From: Sedimentisphaerales bacterium
GTDB lineage: Bacteria > Planctomycetota > Phycisphaerae > Sedimentisphaerales > SG8-4
NCBI GenBank assembly: GCA_016932895.1
Contig: JAFGCA010000046.1
Location: forward strand, 1-6,265
Reading direction: 5' to 3'
DNA: 6,265 nucleotides
Part shown: positions 4,279-6,265 of the stretch, piece by piece
How the letters are laid out: every line of letters starts with the position of its first letter
How positions within the stretch are numbered: the stretch's first letter is position 1
Notes under the pieces: model-generated
Told to the model about the DNA's origin: nothing
Databases searched by the model: none
Seen by the model: only the letters and a program-made list of their open reading frames with translations
Made by a program: the position numbers and the translations under genes

Positions 4279-6265
4279 ATGAAACCACGCAGCTTCATGA
4301 TTGGTCTAGACGTGGGGTCGACCACGGTGAAGGCGATCGTCTCCGACACCGACACCGATGAGATCCTCTGGCGAGATTACCACCGGCACGACACCAAGCA
4401 GCCGGAGAAGGTGCTCGAGTTCCTGAAACGCTTCGATACCGAAATCCCCGGCTTCGCGGCGGACCGGACGCGCATCTTCATCACCGGCTCGGGCGGCAAC
4501 GGGATGGCCCAGTACATGGGCGCCAAGTTCGTACAGGAAGTCAACGCCGTCTCGCTGGCGGTTGAGAAGCTCAACCCGGAGTGCGGCTCGGTGATCGAGC
4601 TGGGCGGGCAGGACGCGAAGATCATCATCTTCAAGGAAGATCCTGAATCGGGCCGCAAGAAGAAGCTGCCGTCGATGAATGACAAGTGCGCCGGGGGCAC
4701 GGGCGCGGTCATCGACAAGATCAATGCCAAGCTGCGCATTCCCTCGGAACAGTTGTGCGAAATGGGATACGCGGGCCTGCGCCTGCATCCGGTGGCGGGC
4801 AAGTGCGGCGTCTTCGCCGAGACCGACATCAACGGCTTGCAGAAGGCCGGCGTGCCGCCGGACGAGCTGATGGCGTCGCTGTTTGAAGCGATCGTCATGC
4901 AAAACCTCTCGGTGCTGACCCGCGGGAACACGCTGCGGCCGGTGGTGCTGCTTCTCGGCGGGCCGAACACGTACATTCGCGGGATGCGCGAGTGCTGGAA
5001 ACAGAACATCCCGAAGATCTGGAAGGAGCGGAAGTTCCCGCTGCCCGACGACGTGGCGCCCGAAGAGCTGGTGCGCACCCCCGACGACGCGCAGTACTTC
5101 GCCGCCATTGGCGCCATCGAATTCGGCAAGGACGAGGACGACTGCGTCGGCTGCTACCGCGGCTGGGAGCGGCTGGAGTGGTACATCGAGCACGGCCGCG
5201 AGGAGGAGAAAGCCAAGAAGAAGCTGTCGAGCGGCGGCGGCCTGGCAGCCAGCGACGAGGAGCTTGCCGCCTTCAAGGAGCGCTACCGCAGGAGCGCATA
5301 CGTTCCGGCGTGCATCGAGAAGGGCCAGGTGGTGGAGGGTTTCCTCGGGCTGGACGGCGGCTCGACATCGACCAAGGCGGTCCTGCTCTCCAAAGACGAG
5401 CGTCGTACGCTACTGCTCAAGACCTACGAGCTTTCCAAGGGCAACCCGATCGAGGACACCAAGGAGGTCCTGGCTCAGCTCGAGGACCAGCTCCTCGAGC
5501 AGGGCGCCACGCTCAAGGTCCTCGGCGTGGGGACGACCGGCTACGCGAAAGACATCCTGCGGGACGTGATCGGAGCGGACGCGGCGCTGGTCGAAACGGT
5601 GGCCCACACCGAAGCCGGCCTGCACTTCTACAAGGACATCGACGTCATCTGCGACGTGGGCGGCCAGGACATCAAGATCATCATCCTCAAGAACGGCAGG
5701 GTGAAGGACTTCAAACTGAACACGCAGTGCTCGGCGGGCAACGGCTACTTCTTGCAGTCGACGGCCCAGGGATTCGGGGTGCCGGTGGAGAAGTTCGCCG
5801 ACGTGGCGTTCGGCGCGCAATCTTTCCCGTCGTTCGGCTACGGCTGCGCCGTGTTCATGCAGTCCGACATCGTGGACTTTCAGCGGCAGGGATGGAAGCC
5901 CGAGGAGATCATGGCGGGGCTGTGCAATGTGCTGCCCAAGAACATCTGGCTGTATGTGTCGCAGATCGCCAACCTCTCGGCCATCGGCAGCCGTTTCCTG
6001 CTTCAGGGGGGCACCCAGTACAACCTCGCCGCGGTGAAGTCGCAGGTGGACTTCATCGATCAACGCTTCAAGGGCAACCAGGCGCGCCCGGAGGTGATCG
6101 TCCATCGGTACTGCGGCGAGGCGGGGGCCATCGGGGCGGCGCTCGAAGCGGGCCGGCTGTGGGAGCGCGGTCGGCAGACGTCGTTCATCGGCATGAAGGC
6201 CGTGCGCGAGATCACCTACCAGTCCACGCGCACGGAAGAGACGCGCTGCTACTTCTGCAAGAACA
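4279..6265 (+). CDS. Acyl-CoA dehydratase activase with two BadF/BadG/BcrA/BcrD ATPase domains (3' end outside window)
   Basis: An ATP-hydrolysing electron donor of the ASKHA (sugar kinase/Hsp70/actin) fold, expected to reduce the Cys-rich protein encoded just upstream. 662 codons are visible and the frame is open at the right edge. Domain 1 (about 6-283) has phosphate loop GLDVGSTTVK (9-18), TGSGGNG (69-75), ELGGQDAKI (107-115), cluster cysteine C137 in NDKCAGGTG, C176 in KCGVFAETD and adenosine-loop LLGGPNTY (225-232). A charged, partly helical linker (about 283-350) includes a CxxC at 289-292. Domain 2 (about 354-640) repeats the set: GLDGGSTSTK (357-366), GVGTTGYA (416-423), DVGGQDIKI (459-467), C484 in NTQCSAGNG, C523 in GYGCAVFMQSD and GGTQYN (577-582). 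CYFCKN at 657-662 appears to open a third, Cys-rich region, expected to be the COG3580/DUF2229 part found in relatives. Start choice rests on ATG plus GGAG. Family is very secure; the reaction served is unknown. Confidence 0.95.
   Translation, partial: MKPRSFMIGLDVGSTTVKAIVSDTDTDEILWRDYHRHDTKQPEKVLEFLKRFDTEIPGFAADRTRIFITGSGGNGMAQYMGAKFVQEVNAVSLAVEKLNPECGSVIELGGQDAKIIIFKEDPESGRKKKLPSMNDKCAGGTGAVIDKINAKLRIPSEQLCEMGYAGLRLHPVAGKCGVFAETDINGLQKAGVPPDELMASLFEAIVMQNLSVLTRGNTLRPVVLLLGGPNTYIRGMRECWKQNIPKIWKERKFPLPDDVAPEELVRTPDDAQYFAAIGAIEFGKDEDDCVGCYRGWERLEWYIEHGREEEKAKKKLSSGGGLAASDEELAAFKERYRRSAYVPACIEKGQVVEGFLGLDGGSTSTKAVLLSKDERRTLLLKTYELSKGNPIEDTKEVLAQLEDQLLEQGATLKVLGVGTTGYAKDILRDVIGADAALVETVAHTEAGLHFYKDIDVICDVGGQDIKIIILKNGRVKDFKLNTQCSAGNGYFLQSTAQGFGVPVEKFADVAFGAQSFPSFGYGCAVFMQSDIVDFQRQGWKPEEIMAGLCNVLPKNIWLYVSQIANLSAIGSRFLLQGGTQYNLAAVKSQVDFIDQRFKGNQARPEVIVHRYCGEAGAIGAALEAGRLWERGRQTSFIGMKAVREITYQSTRTEETRCYFCKN

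Noticed and set aside
4306..5193. Minus-strand open frame of 295 codons antisense to the activase
   Set aside because: It lies wholly opposite a gene with unmistakable conserved motifs, and its His/Arg/Leu/Val-rich composition is typical of the antisense shadow of GC-rich coding DNA.
5410..6105. Minus-strand open frame of 231 codons antisense to the second activase domain
   Set aside because: Same reason: an antisense shadow of a secure gene, with no start signal or recognisable domain.

Overview
The window looks like a piece of a GC-rich bacterial chromosome, most likely from Acidobacteriota. The main clue is the leftmost gene: an outer-membrane receptor with a carboxypeptidase-regulatory-like N-terminal domain, a TonB plug and an Oar-type barrel, a family greatly expanded in that phylum. 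This placement is an inference from gene type and composition, not from a marker gene.

Layout. (1) Positions 1-1434, minus strand: the first 478 codons of the TonB-dependent, Oar-like receptor; its C-terminal barrel lies beyond the left edge. (2) Positions 1435-2523: a divergent intergenic region of about 1.1 kb with no recognisable gene. Its receptor-proximal part holds a good sigma-70-type promoter on the minus strand (TTGACA, 17-base spacer, extended -10) inside an imperfect dyad, followed by a leader of about 190 bases with a hairpin and an unexplained internal Shine-Dalgarno sequence. (3) Positions 2524-4266, plus strand: a 580-residue protein of the 2-hydroxyacyl-CoA dehydratase / benzoyl-CoA reductase-like superfamily (COG3581 type). 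(4) Positions 4279 to the right edge, plus strand: a double-headed BadF/BadG/BcrA/BcrD-type ATPase (acyl-CoA dehydratase activase, COG3580-associated), cut off after 662 codons, just as a Cys-rich third region begins.

The two plus-strand genes form a tight operon. The gap is 12 bases, and the stop codon of the first gene is part of the ribosome binding site of the second. By analogy with the HgdC activator and HgdAB dehydratase, the activase would use ATP hydrolysis to push low-potential electrons from a [4Fe-4S] cluster into the Cys-rich partner protein. Each ATPase half keeps both cluster cysteines with identical 39-residue spacing, so one chain could carry the whole four-cysteine cluster site that HgdC builds as a homodimer. 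The substrate of this uncharacterised branch cannot be read from the sequence. The module suggests anaerobic or microaerobic metabolism.

The most interesting object is this dehydratase-like/activase pair: a two-gene, reordered version of what many anaerobes are recalled to carry as one very large fused protein, and a system of unknown reaction.
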